A stretch of 64,000 nt of DNA from Sunxiuqinia sp965372405 (GCA_965372405.1 CBDVCE010000018.1:4640-68639); one strand, 5' to 3'; numbered from the stretch's first letter, positions 18,147-25,740 are shown. Numbers and translations: made by a program. The notes: a model not told the origin generated them from the sequence alone.

Positions 18147-19925
18147 ATGGCGAACAAAGCATCTTTTATTGTACGATTTCACCGTTGGCGCTTGCGTAAG
18201 CTATCAGAACGCCAGTTTATTATGATCTTGAGCATTGCTATAGGCATCGTGTCGGGTGTGGTTGCTACTGTTATTAAAAATGCAGTTTGGTTAACACAAC
18301 GGCTACTCAATCAGGTCGTATCAAACGAAGTACACCATTATATCTATTTTGGTCTGCCAATTATTGGAATATTAATTACTTTCTTAATTGTAAAGTATTT
18401 AATTAAAAGTCCTGTTCGACATGGAATTCCTAATGTGCTACACAGTATATCTAAAAGGCAAGGGGAGCTTAGTAAGCACAACATGTTTTCTTCCATTATA
18501 ACCAGTGCTTTCACTGTTGGATTTGGTGGTTCTGTAGGACTTGAGGGACCAACTGTTGCCACTGGAGCTTCATATGGATCCTGGATATCAAAAGTGTTTC
18601 GTTTAAGCTACCGAAACACCATTTTAATGCTAGCTTGTGCCTGTTCGGCAGCAATGGCCGCCATTTTTAAAGCGCCAATTGCTGCGATTGTTTTTGCTAT
18701 AGAAGTGATTATGATCGACCTGACTACTTTTTCGTTGGTACCTTTGTTATTAGCCTCTGCTTCAGCTGTAGTAACATCATATCTCTTTATGGGACAAGAT
18801 GTTTTATACCCGTTTGAAGTAAAAAGTAAATTTTTAATTGGAGACCTTCCATTTTATATCTTATTAGGAGTTTTTACAGGATTGCTATCAGCCTACTTTA
18901 CAAAAATGTATATATATATCGAACGCATTTTTGATAATTTTAAAAGTAGTAGAAAGAGACTACTCGTTGGAGGACTAGGGCTCGGGATATTGGTATTCTT
19001 TTTCCCCGCATTGTTTGGCGAGGGATATGAAGCCATTAATTCATGTTTGGAAGGAAATACGGACTATCTTTTTGAGAATCAGATCTTCTCGAATTTGAAA
19101 GATGAGTTTTGGGTTGTATTGATTTTGCTCCTGTCTATTATTCTTTTAAAAATTATTGCCACTGCTTTCACATTTGGAGCAGGTGGTATTGGTGGTATAT
19201 TTGCTCCAACATTGTTTATGGGTGTTAATGCAGGAATGCTCTTTGCTCAATTTGTAAACATGTTTGGAATACGACAATTAAACACACAGAACTTTGCTTT
19301 AATTGGCATGTCTGGATTGATTGCTGGTGTGCTGCATGCTCCGCTTACGGGTATTTTTCTAATTGCTGATATTTCGGGAGGATACAAGCTATTTGTGCCG
19401 TTGATGATTACCGCAACTTTTGCTTACCTAACAGTTAAAATCTTTACTCCAAATTCAGTATATCATTTCCAGCTTGCAAAACGTAAAGAGTTAATGACAC
19501 ATGATAAGGATAAAAATGTGCTTCAAATGATGGAGGTACGTAAGTTGATTGAGACTGATTTTGAAATTTTACACATGGAATCAACTCTTGGTGATCTTAC
19601 TAAAGCGATTTCAAAAGCTCATCGTAACTTATTTCCTATTGTTGATAACGAAGGCTACCTGAAAGGAATGGTGAAAATGGATGATGTGCGACATCTTATT
19701 TTTCAGAAAGAGCTCTATGATAAAGTTCTGGTGAGTGAACTGATGTACCATCCTGAACACTTTATTTCAACAGAAGATACGATGGATGTGGTTGTTGAAA
19801 AATTTGAATATACCGGGCGATATAACCTCGCTGTAATAGATCATGGGAAATATGTTGGATTTATTTCCCGGGCAAAAGTATTCTCAATTTACCGAAAAAC
19901 TGTTCGACATTTCTCTCACGATTAA
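18147..19925 (+). CDS. ClC-family chloride channel/transporter with CBS pair (copy 1)
   Basis: A 592-residue membrane protein. The ClC core (about 20-430) has GGSVGLEGPTVATGAS, which holds the gating glutamate, FKAPIAAIVFAIEV, and FGAGGIGGIFAPTLFMG near the second half. Two CBS domains fill the C-terminal 140 residues. The first ion-pathway motif reads RHGIPNV instead of GSGIPE. The position after the conserved Glu in IVFAIEV is Val, where H+/Cl- exchangers such as CLC-ec1 have the internal proton glutamate; this is my alignment by eye. A paralogue starts 8 bp downstream. The pair probably moves chloride or fluoride-like anions; CBS pairs often sense adenosine nucleotides. Confidence 0.92.
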   Translation: MANKASFIVRFHRWRLRKLSERQFIMILSIAIGIVSGVVATVIKNAVWLTQRLLNQVVSNEVHHYIYFGLPIIGILITFLIVKYLIKSPVRHGIPNVLHSISKRQGELSKHNMFSSIITSAFTVGFGGSVGLEGPTVATGASYGSWISKVFRLSYRNTILMLACACSAAMAAIFKAPIAAIVFAIEVIMIDLTTFSLVPLLLASASAVVTSYLFMGQDVLYPFEVKSKFLIGDLPFYILLGVFTGLLSAYFTKMYIYIERIFDNFKSSRKRLLVGGLGLGILVFFFPALFGEGYEAINSCLEGNTDYLFENQIFSNLKDEFWVVLILLLSIILLKIIATAFTFGAGGIGGIFAPTLFMGVNAGMLFAQFVNMFGIRQLNTQNFALIGMSGLIAGVLHAPLTGIFLIADISGGYKLFVPLMITATFAYLTVKIFTPNSVYHFQLAKRKELMTHDKDKNVLQMMEVRKLIETDFEILHMESTLGDLTKAISKAHRNLFPIVDNEGYLKGMVKMDDVRHLIFQKELYDKVLVSELMYHPEHFISTEDTMDVVVEKFEYTGRYNLAVIDHGKYVGFISRAKVFSIYRKTVRHFSHD

Positions 19926-19933
19926 ATAAAATA

Positions 19934-21703
19934 ATGCCAGATATTAAACAAATAGTTATGCCAATTGCCAAACAGCTTATAGGTAAAAATAAGGTGTATT
20001 GGCTTAGTTTCATTGTTGGTATAGTTAGTGGTGCAGCTGCTCTTATACTAAAAAATCTTATTCATTTTATTGGAGAAACGCTGGTTGGGCATTTTAGAGA
20101 AGCTGATGAAAACTACTTGTTTTTAGCTTTACCTTTAGTTGGAATAATAATAACAATACTGATTTTAAAATATTTTATAAAGGACGACGTAAGCCATGGT
20201 GTTGCGAAAATTCTTTATTCTATTTCAAGAAAAAAAGGAAAGATCAAATCACACAATACCTTTTCATCCATGATTACCAGTAGTTTCACTATTGGTTTTG
20301 GGGGTTCGGTAGGTGCAGAGGCTCCAGTTGTTTTAACGGGAGCATCAATTGGTTCAAGTCTGGCTCGCTTCTTCAAAATGGATCAGGCAGATGTAATGTT
20401 AATGATTGGTTGTGGTGCTACCGGAGCTATTGCTGGTATTTTTAAAGCTCCAATTGCCGGAATTGTATTTACCCTTGAAGTTCTAATGCTTGACTTAACA
20501 ATGGCTTCATTAATGCCATTACTAATCTCTGGGATTACAGCTGCAGTAATGGCTTTCTTTTTTATGGGTGATGCCGTATTGTTTAAATTCAATATTGTAC
20601 ATCATTTTCAGGCTGAGAATATCCCGTTTTATATACTATTGGGCATTTTTGCTGGTTTGGTATCCTTGTACTTTACACGTGTTGCAATGTATGTTGAAGG
20701 GGTATTTAAACGGATGAAAACCCCCTTCCATAAGCTAATTATTGGAGGATTTGTATTGGGCCTGTTGATATTTATTTTCCCTCCACTATGGGGAGAGGGG
20801 TACATGTCAATTAATAAAGTTTTTAACGGAATGGGAGCAGACTTGCTTGATAACTCGTTCTTTTATGATTATAAAACCAACCCTTGGTTTATTGTGATTT
20901 TTCTTTTGATGCTGGTAATCTTTAAGGTGTTTGCCATGTCGGTGACTACTGCAAGTGGTGGAGTTGGTGGGATATTCGCACCTACTTTGTTTGTTGGTGC
21001 AATTGGTGGCTACTTTTTGGCTTTAATGCTAAATGAAACGTTTGGCCTTAGCTTACCAATTGACAATTTTGCTTTGGCAGGAATGGGTGCAATGATGGCT
21101 GGTGTTATGCATGCTCCACTTTTAGGGATTTTTCTTACAGCTGAAATTACTGGTGGGTATGAATTATTCTTTCCACTAATTATATCATCAACAGTCTCGT
21201 ATTTGACAATCATGCGTTTTGAACCTCATTCAATGTATACCAAAAGGTTAGCTCAGAAAGGGGATTTAATAACGCACCATAAGGATAAAGCGGTGCTACA
21301 TTATATGGAAGTGGCTGAATTGATTGAAACTGATTTTGAAGTTCTTTCTCCAAAAGCAACTTTAGGGGACTTAACAAAGGCAATATCACGCTCAAAACGA
21401 GATTTGTTCCCGGTTGTTTCTGAAGATGGATCATTAGCAGGAATGGTGAAGATGAATGATATACGTGAGATCATTTTCAAAAAGGAACTCTACGAAAGCA
21501 CGCTTGTTAAAGACTTGATGTACATGCCACTGCATTATATTTCACCTGAAGATACAATGCATGTTGTTGCCGAAAAGTTTGAAAGCTGTGCCCGTTACAA
21601 TCTGGCAGTTATCGATAAGGATGGCAAATACATCGGTTTCATCTCACGTGCGAATGTCTTTTCAATCTACCGGAAAAACGTCCGCCATTCTTCTCACGAT
21701 TAG
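19934..21703 (+). CDS. ClC-family chloride channel/transporter with CBS pair (copy 2)
   Basis: A 589-residue paralogue of the gene 8 bp upstream, similar along its full length, including the tail MVKMNDIREIIFKKELYES and the shared ending YRKNVRHSSHD. The gating-glutamate motif has changed to GGSVGAEAPVVLTGAS, with Glu kept but the following Gly replaced by Ala. FKAPIAGIVFTLEV again lacks the second internal Glu. Tandem duplication followed by divergence is the simple reading. The two may form a heterodimer, since ClC proteins are dimers, but this is inference. Codon use is like the neighbours. Confidence 0.92.
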   Translation: MPDIKQIVMPIAKQLIGKNKVYWLSFIVGIVSGAAALILKNLIHFIGETLVGHFREADENYLFLALPLVGIIITILILKYFIKDDVSHGVAKILYSISRKKGKIKSHNTFSSMITSSFTIGFGGSVGAEAPVVLTGASIGSSLARFFKMDQADVMLMIGCGATGAIAGIFKAPIAGIVFTLEVLMLDLTMASLMPLLISGITAAVMAFFFMGDAVLFKFNIVHHFQAENIPFYILLGIFAGLVSLYFTRVAMYVEGVFKRMKTPFHKLIIGGFVLGLLIFIFPPLWGEGYMSINKVFNGMGADLLDNSFFYDYKTNPWFIVIFLLMLVIFKVFAMSVTTASGGVGGIFAPTLFVGAIGGYFLALMLNETFGLSLPIDNFALAGMGAMMAGVMHAPLLGIFLTAEITGGYELFFPLIISSTVSYLTIMRFEPHSMYTKRLAQKGDLITHHKDKAVLHYMEVAELIETDFEVLSPKATLGDLTKAISRSKRDLFPVVSEDGSLAGMVKMNDIREIIFKKELYESTLVKDLMYMPLHYISPEDTMHVVAEKFESCARYNLAVIDKDGKYIGFISRANVFSIYRKNVRHSSHD

Positions 21704-21823
21704 TTTCAATCACTACCGACACTGATCTATCTTCATTTTATCTGTAAATAAACTGGTTTTATCGAATAAGCTTGTTTTGCTTTCCATCTTATTCTGAAGT
21801 TTGTACTATTCAAATTTAAAGTC

Positions 21824-22378
21824 ATGGAAACAAAACAACACATCTGTCCTGTTAAGCGAGCTGGAGGTTTAGATAGCTCTTTTCGTAGCTTATTGCAAAA
21901 TCCAAAAAAGATTCTGAAACCATATATTGAAGCTGGTGACATTGCCATTGATATGGGTTGTGGACCAGGCTTTTTTACTTTGCCGTTGGCAAATCTTGTT
22001 GGTGATTCCGGAAAAGTAATTGCAGTTGATCTTCAAAAAGAAATGCTGAATATACTGCATAATAAGCATGCAAATACAAGTTTTGAAGAGCGAATTGAAC
22101 TTCATCAATGTGAAGAAGACAAAGTTGGAGTAACACAAAAAGTTGATTTTATTCTGGCATTTTACATGGTACATGAAGTGCCTGATCCGGAAAAGCTTTT
22201 AAAAGAACTAAAATCAATACTAAATCCAAAAGGCAAAATTCTGATTGCAGAGCCCAGGTTTCATGTAACCAAGACAGACTTTAGAAGGATGTTATCAATT
22301 GCTGAAAAGCTGAACTTTAAGATTGTTGATCACCCTAAAGTATTTTTCTCCAGAGCCGTAGTTTTACAGAACGATTAA
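21824..22378 (+). CDS. Class I SAM-dependent methyltransferase
   Basis: A 184-residue Rossmann-fold methyltransferase. The SAM-binding loop is IDMGCGPGFFTLPLA, followed by acidic VIAVDLQKEML and the later ILAFYMVHEVPDPEKLLKELKSILNPKGKILIAEP typical of UbiE/MerR-type methyltransferases. The N-terminal MCPVK-like start (HICPVKRAGGLDSSFR) is seen in a group of small methyltransferases found in Bacteroidetes and Firmicutes. The substrate is unknown. It stands alone after the ClC pair with a 120-bp gap and no obvious terminator. Confidence 0.88.
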   Translation: METKQHICPVKRAGGLDSSFRSLLQNPKKILKPYIEAGDIAIDMGCGPGFFTLPLANLVGDSGKVIAVDLQKEMLNILHNKHANTSFEERIELHQCEEDKVGVTQKVDFILAFYMVHEVPDPEKLLKELKSILNPKGKILIAEPRFHVTKTDFRRMLSIAEKLNFKIVDHPKVFFSRAVVLQND

Positions 22379-22407
22379 AATTGCAGATATGCTTACGCTA
22401 ATTTTGG

Positions 22408-22803
22408 TCATCGTTTCATTCTTTTATAAAAAGAAAGATAAATCAGAATAAACAGCACTGTGAAAATGGTGTTGGTCATTGAGAATGAATTTTTACCGAG
22501 CCACATGATTGGTGTGAGTAATATAGCCAACTGAGCAATTAAATAAACCCAGAATCCGCATTTTCGTAATTGATACATTCTAAATACCCCCAGGAGCGAT
22601 AAAGCATACAAAACCCCAAAAGCTGCAAAATAGAGTGGGGAAGTACCATCGGTGCTTGTGATGTTGGTAATGCTTTGGATTTTCTCTACAGCTTGCTCAT
22701 AGAACAGTGCTGCTCCAAAGTAGATAATAATTGCAATACAGCCAGCAATAGCACTTAGCAGCAAGGCTGCATTAAATAATAGTGGTTTGGTATTTTGAGT
22801 CAT
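22408..22803 (-). CDS. Small membrane protein, unknown function
   Basis: A 131-residue protein with four hydrophobic segments (about 8-30, 55-75, 82-102, 108-126) and a basic C-terminal tail FYKRMKR. No enzyme motif is seen. Its first ~20 codons are 84 percent identical at DNA level (41 of 49 bases by hand alignment, no gap) to a stretch at 25510-25558 that sits at the edge of the tandem-repeat block. The two therefore share ancestry. The family is not one I recognise by name. Confidence 0.7.
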   Translation of the reverse strand: MTQNTKPLLFNAALLLSAIAGCIAIIIYFGAALFYEQAVEKIQSITNITSTDGTSPLYFAAFGVLYALSLLGVFRMYQLRKCGFWVYLIAQLAILLTPIMWLGKNSFSMTNTIFTVLFILIYLSFYKRMKR

Positions 22804-22998
22804 GTTGTGTATTTCTATCGCAAATATAGAATAGTTTGAGGAATGTGCTGGACGGGATTCCGAAGTGCGAACCTTTCAAGCTGTACTAAGCCAATTCGTT
22901 TATCCAGTATTTCAAATTTTCCTTCAATCGTCAAAGATGAATTGGCGTTGTTGCAACAACGAGCCACAGCCCAATTAACTGCTTAATCCCGTATGGCA

Positions 22999-23886
22999 TT
23001 ATGTTTTTTTGCCAGTAGTTTGTTTGATTAATTCAGATAAAACATTTTTCCATTCATCAAGCAGGAACATATGCCCTCTATTTTTTAATAAATAAAAGTT
23101 GTTATTAGGAAGTAATTCAGCTTGATATTTCCCCTGATTAACAGGAACATTTTTATCCAAATCACCTTGCCAGATATCAAACCTTGTCTGAATTTCCTTT
23201 ATATCAAATTTCCATGGAAAATTTATAATTATATCATCACGAGCTGGACCGTCTCCTCCTTGCTTATAACCTTCCTTAATGTTAGCAATTAACATTTCTT
23301 TTACTTCTAGTTTCCCGAATGGTTTCTGATCGACTTCTGGTAGAGATTGGACAAATTTATCTCCTATTTTTCCTGAGGGTTTATTTATTTGTTTGGCGGT
23401 CATTCTGCGAAAAATATATACAAGTTTTGGGTATTTTCTACCCAGAATCATCAGAAGTTTTAAAAATCCCTTGTATCCTTCGTATGGGTTTGGTCTATTT
23501 GGTGGCGCTAATCCACTCACAATTGCTCCTGAAATCACTCTCTCTGGCATTTTATAGGCGCAAACTAAGGCGTGAGATCCACCAGCTGACCAACCAAGAA
23601 CATGAAATTTATCAATACCTAAATGGTCAGCAATACTTGCTACATCTTTAGGCCAATCTAATAGTTCTCTGTTTTGTTTAGGAGATGAATTTCCGTGTCC
23701 GGGTCTATCTGTAGAAATATACCTTATACCAAGGTCTGTTAGAATACTCAGATCGGCTGGGCGTTCTAATCGTGACCCTCCTGATCCATTAAAGTGAAAA
23801 ACTGGTTTTCCATTGGGTTCTCCATACTCAGCAAACCCCAGTTTTCTTCCATCTTTCAATTCCAGTATCTGATTCGTTTTATTCAT
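22999..23886 (-). CDS. Alpha/beta hydrolase
   Basis: A 295-residue alpha/beta-hydrolase-fold protein. The oxyanion region is HFNGSGGSRLE, the strand-5 nucleophile elbow is GWSAGGSHALV with Ser as nucleophile, DRPGHGNSS precedes it, the acid is probably Asp in IWQGDLDKNVPV, and the late NRGHMFLL holds the catalytic His. The motif set fits esterases or haloalkane/epoxide hydrolase relatives; the substrate is unknown. No signal peptide is seen, so it is cytoplasmic. The ATG giving MNKTNQILEL is preferred over the TTG three codons upstream. Confidence 0.87.
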   Translation of the reverse strand: MNKTNQILELKDGRKLGFAEYGEPNGKPVFHFNGSGGSRLERPADLSILTDLGIRYISTDRPGHGNSSPKQNRELLDWPKDVASIADHLGIDKFHVLGWSAGGSHALVCAYKMPERVISGAIVSGLAPPNRPNPYEGYKGFLKLLMILGRKYPKLVYIFRRMTAKQINKPSGKIGDKFVQSLPEVDQKPFGKLEVKEMLIANIKEGYKQGGDGPARDDIIINFPWKFDIKEIQTRFDIWQGDLDKNVPVNQGKYQAELLPNNNFYLLKNRGHMFLLDEWKNVLSELIKQTTGKKT

Positions 23887-23992
23887 AATTGCCAATATTT
23901 CATAGACTTAGTCTGTTTTCTATTTCAAATTGCGCGAGTCAAGAAGATTCGAGCCAGAAGGAGGGGCAGTCTACTCGACTGTGTGCTGTATT

Positions 23993-24265
23993 TTATTCAT
24001 TTAAGATTAATTCTCTTATCTTTTTTACAAAATTAGGATGGTTTAAAACCCAATTTTCAAAATCATCTTGACCAATGTTGATGATGTAAGGTTGTCCTCC
24101 TCCGTGATATTCACTAAATGGATTGAATCTAATCCAATTATCTTTTTTATTCGTGTAGTAAATTCTCCAATTTATAGAATCAACCTTGATTTCAATTAGC
24201 TCATTTTGTTTTATCAAATTCTCGGAAAAATCGAATACGTCATATGATTCATATTTCTTTTTCAT
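23993..24265 (-). CDS. Probable immunity protein for the EndoU toxin
   Basis: A 90-residue acidic/aromatic cytoplasmic protein (WRIYYTNKKDNWIRFNPFSEYHGGGQP in part; ends in KKIRELILNE). It shows no family motif I can name. It begins 10 bp after the EndoU-like toxin gene and in the same direction. This toxin-then-small-gene layout is the usual one for polymorphic toxin/immunity pairs, and its role is inferred from that position alone. It could also be an unrelated small gene. Confidence 0.6.
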   Translation of the reverse strand: MKKKYESYDVFDFSENLIKQNELIEIKVDSINWRIYYTNKKDNWIRFNPFSEYHGGGQPYIINIGQDDFENWVLNHPNFVKKIRELILNE

Positions 24266-24275
24266 GGTCGCATTT

Positions 24276-24959
24276 CTATTGGGGATTATTTATAACTGGG
24301 AAAAATGTAATAATTTTCTCATTCTCGTCTATAATGAACTTAACTTGAACACCACTTGGAGTAGATGCCAAATAAATATTACCAGTGTCGTGAGTTTTAT
24401 TTTCATAAGCATAAGCACATTCATGAAATAATTGATGCATAGACCAACTGTCTGGGAAAAAAGTTGTTATTTCATCTTTCTCAATCCATTGCTCCGTATT
24501 TTCATTTAACTTCTCAATTTTAGCGGAGTAAATACCTGTAGTTTCTTCAATACTTATTTTTTTAATAATTCTTATTCTATCCGGATGGTAGAAATGGACA
24601 CCTTTCACTTTCTGTCTTGAAATTTTCCCTACTGTCATGTGGTGTAATGAATCAATAAATGTTTTTTCATATGAGGAGTCTGGTTTTGTAAAAATAAGGT
24701 CTTTAATTTCTTTTATGTTTTTACTTTTTGAAACTCTGTCTTTGAGCTTTTGGCTTTTAATGGAACTGAAAATAAATGACCTCTTTATAAGTTCGTAAAG
24801 AGAGCTAAATGGTCCTTCTCCTTGATTTTTATCTGTCCAGTTAATTTCAAGTGGGAAAAGATTCTTTTTCATTTTAGTAATGACAGGTATATCACTGCTT
24901 TTCTTAGTCAGGTTGTCATAAGGAGCTTTGGCGATATAGTAGTAAAAATCATTTTCCAT
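24276..24959 (-). CDS. EndoU-type ribonuclease toxin domain protein
   Basis: A 227-residue protein whose second half (about 105-222) reads as a bacterial EndoU nuclease domain: LHHMTVGKI, GVHFYHPDRIR, TGIYSAKIEKL, ITTFFPDSWSMHQLFHECAYAYENK, then STPSGVQVKFI and ENEKIITFFPV. This order (GxHH-like, YxAK, TFFPxxWS, helix, TxxGxxI, KIxTxxP) is that of CdiA-CT and similar EndoU toxins that cut RNA. The first ~100 residues are Lys-rich and unassigned; no signal peptide, LXG, Rhs, PAAR or two-partner secretion domain is present, and a stop codon immediately precedes the ATG. It is therefore an orphan or cytoplasmic form. A small probable immunity gene follows after 10 bp, and upstream lies a block of repeats. 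Confidence 0.75.
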   Translation of the reverse strand: MENDFYYYIAKAPYDNLTKKSSDIPVITKMKKNLFPLEINWTDKNQGEGPFSSLYELIKRSFIFSSIKSQKLKDRVSKSKNIKEIKDLIFTKPDSSYEKTFIDSLHHMTVGKISRQKVKGVHFYHPDRIRIIKKISIEETTGIYSAKIEKLNENTEQWIEKDEITTFFPDSWSMHQLFHECAYAYENKTHDTGNIYLASTPSGVQVKFIIDENEKIITFFPVINNPQ

Positions 24960-24983
24960 TTATTGTCATCGGTCTGTTTAATA

Positions 24984-25050
24984 TTGCACACAACATATGT
25001 GCAACCCAAGTATTTGGGTTATCATCCCTATTTGAGTGTGCAACCCAAGT
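24984..25050. repeat. Short inverted and direct repeats upstream of the toxin
   Basis: TTGCACA (24984-24990) and TGTGCAA (24998-25004) are inverted. AACCCAA (25003-25009) and TTGGGTT (25014-25020) are inverted. TGTGCAACCCAAGT occurs twice as a direct repeat (24998-25011 and 25037-25050). They lie 25-90 bp before the toxin ATG, where an operator would be expected. Confidence 0.6.
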
Positions 25051-25089
25051 TTTGATCAACTAAATTAATCATTTTACATATTTAATGGG

Positions 25090-25117
25090 GTGGTTTGTTG
25101 AGAATATGTTTATAAAA
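25090..25117. repeat. 28-bp direct repeat, copy A
   Basis: It matches 25551-25578 at 27 of 28 bases in the same orientation (starts GTGGTTTGTTGA, ends GTTTATAAAA). The two copies bracket the 42-bp tandem array about 430 bp apart, like flanking or target-site repeats of an inserted segment. Confidence 0.75.
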
Positions 25118-25214
25118 GAGTTCAGGATGACATCTTCTTTTTTAATCTTCGATTTCAAATAATGCTTTATCTCCAAATAATGGGTTGTACAATATAGCCT
25201 GCTGCAAATTGTCA

Positions 25215-25502
25215 TATTTATGTGGGAGAACTCCCAAACCCGAGAAAATGAAAAAGGAAGTCGTGGAGAAACTCCCAAGCATTGCCCTGGTGTTTGGGGA
25301 AGGCTTGGCACAAGTCCCAAAGGCCATCCAAACAATAAAGTATGCTATGGGAGAACTCCCAAAGGTCGTCCAAATGAAAAGTGAAGCCTTGGGACTACTC
25401 CCAAACGTTGCCCCAGCATTTAGGGAAGCTTTGGGACAAGTCCCACGCCTTCCCCAGCCAAAAGTGAAGTTTTGGGAGTTGTCCCATGGCAATTCAGGTT
25501 AA
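25215..25502. repeat. Imperfect 42-bp tandem repeat array, about seven units
   Basis: Unit starts fall at 25215, 25257, 25299, 25341, 25383, 25425 and 25467 (last one partial). The period shows best when one frame is translated: units carry variants of EALGQLPKV followed by a variable tail, e.g. EALGLLPNV, EALGQVPRL, YAMGELPKV. At DNA level each unit has a quasi-palindrome such as TTGGGACAAGTCCCA or TGGGAGAACTCCCA. Units are quite diverged, so the array is old. Both strands stay open for long distances, which follows from the repeat. Function is unknown. Confidence 0.8.
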
Positions 25503-25509
25503 TAGTACG

Positions 25510-25558
25510 GCCAACAATAGCACCTAACAGCAATGTTGCATACAATAATCGTGGTTTG
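25510..25558 (-). pseudogene. Decayed fragment related to the 22408-22803 membrane-protein gene
   Basis: These 49 bases match 22741-22789 at 41 positions with no gap. Read on the minus strand they encode NKPRLLYATLLLGAIVG against TKPLLFNAALLLSAIAG near the N terminus of the intact protein. Similarity stops just before the tandem array, and no start codon is placed correctly. It may be a truncated gene copy, or a mobile repeat that supplied the N-terminal codons of the intact gene. Confidence 0.5.
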
Positions 25559-25578
25559 TTGAAAATATGTTTATAAAA
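25551..25578. repeat. 28-bp direct repeat, copy B
   Basis: Second copy of the repeat at 25090-25117, with one mismatch (A instead of G at base 12). Its first eight bases overlap the gene fragment to its left. Confidence 0.75.
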
Positions 25579-25626
25579 CCAAATTAATAGGACTTTGGGT
25601 TAAAACCCTTTTTTTGATGCGTTAAC

Positions 25627-25652
25627 TAACCCCGGCATTAATGCCGGGGTTA
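25627..25652. repeat. Perfect 26-bp palindrome
   Basis: TAACCCCGGCATT followed directly by its exact reverse complement. A GC-rich cruciform/hairpin of 13 bp per arm with no loop bases to spare. It is the first of three palindromes in about 115 bp, downstream of the DUF1858 gene. Confidence 0.75.
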
Positions 25653-25671
25653 ATGAAATCCAGATACGACA

Positions 25672-25685
25672 GGGGCTTCAGCCCC
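25672..25685. repeat. Short GC-rich palindrome
   Basis: GGGGCT-TC-AGCCCC, a 6-bp stem with a two-base centre, 20 bp from the 26-bp palindrome. Confidence 0.6.
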
Positions 25686-25722
25686 AAATAACAAAGAATT
25701 AAATCAGGCACTAATGAAACAA

Positions 25723-25740
25723 TCCCGATAATTATCGGGA
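25723..25740 (-). repeat. Perfect 18-bp palindrome downstream of the DUF1858 gene
   Basis: TCCCGATAATTATCGGGA is its own reverse complement. It lies 41 bp past the stop of the leftward DUF1858 gene and could end that transcript, but no T-run follows it on the minus strand, so a terminator role is uncertain. Confidence 0.55.

Noticed and set aside
23896..23992. tRNA gene in the GC-richer gap before the hydrolase
   Set aside because: No cloverleaf with T-arm and anticodon stem could be drawn.
25185..25502. 105-codon plus-strand frame over the repeat array as a gene
   Set aside because: It is built almost wholly of the diverged 42-bp units, an equally long frame exists on the other strand (25142-25492), and no start signal is seen. 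Reported as a repeat instead.
25215..25502. CRISPR array
   Set aside because: Units follow each other without unique spacers of constant length and the units are strongly diverged; no cas gene is near.
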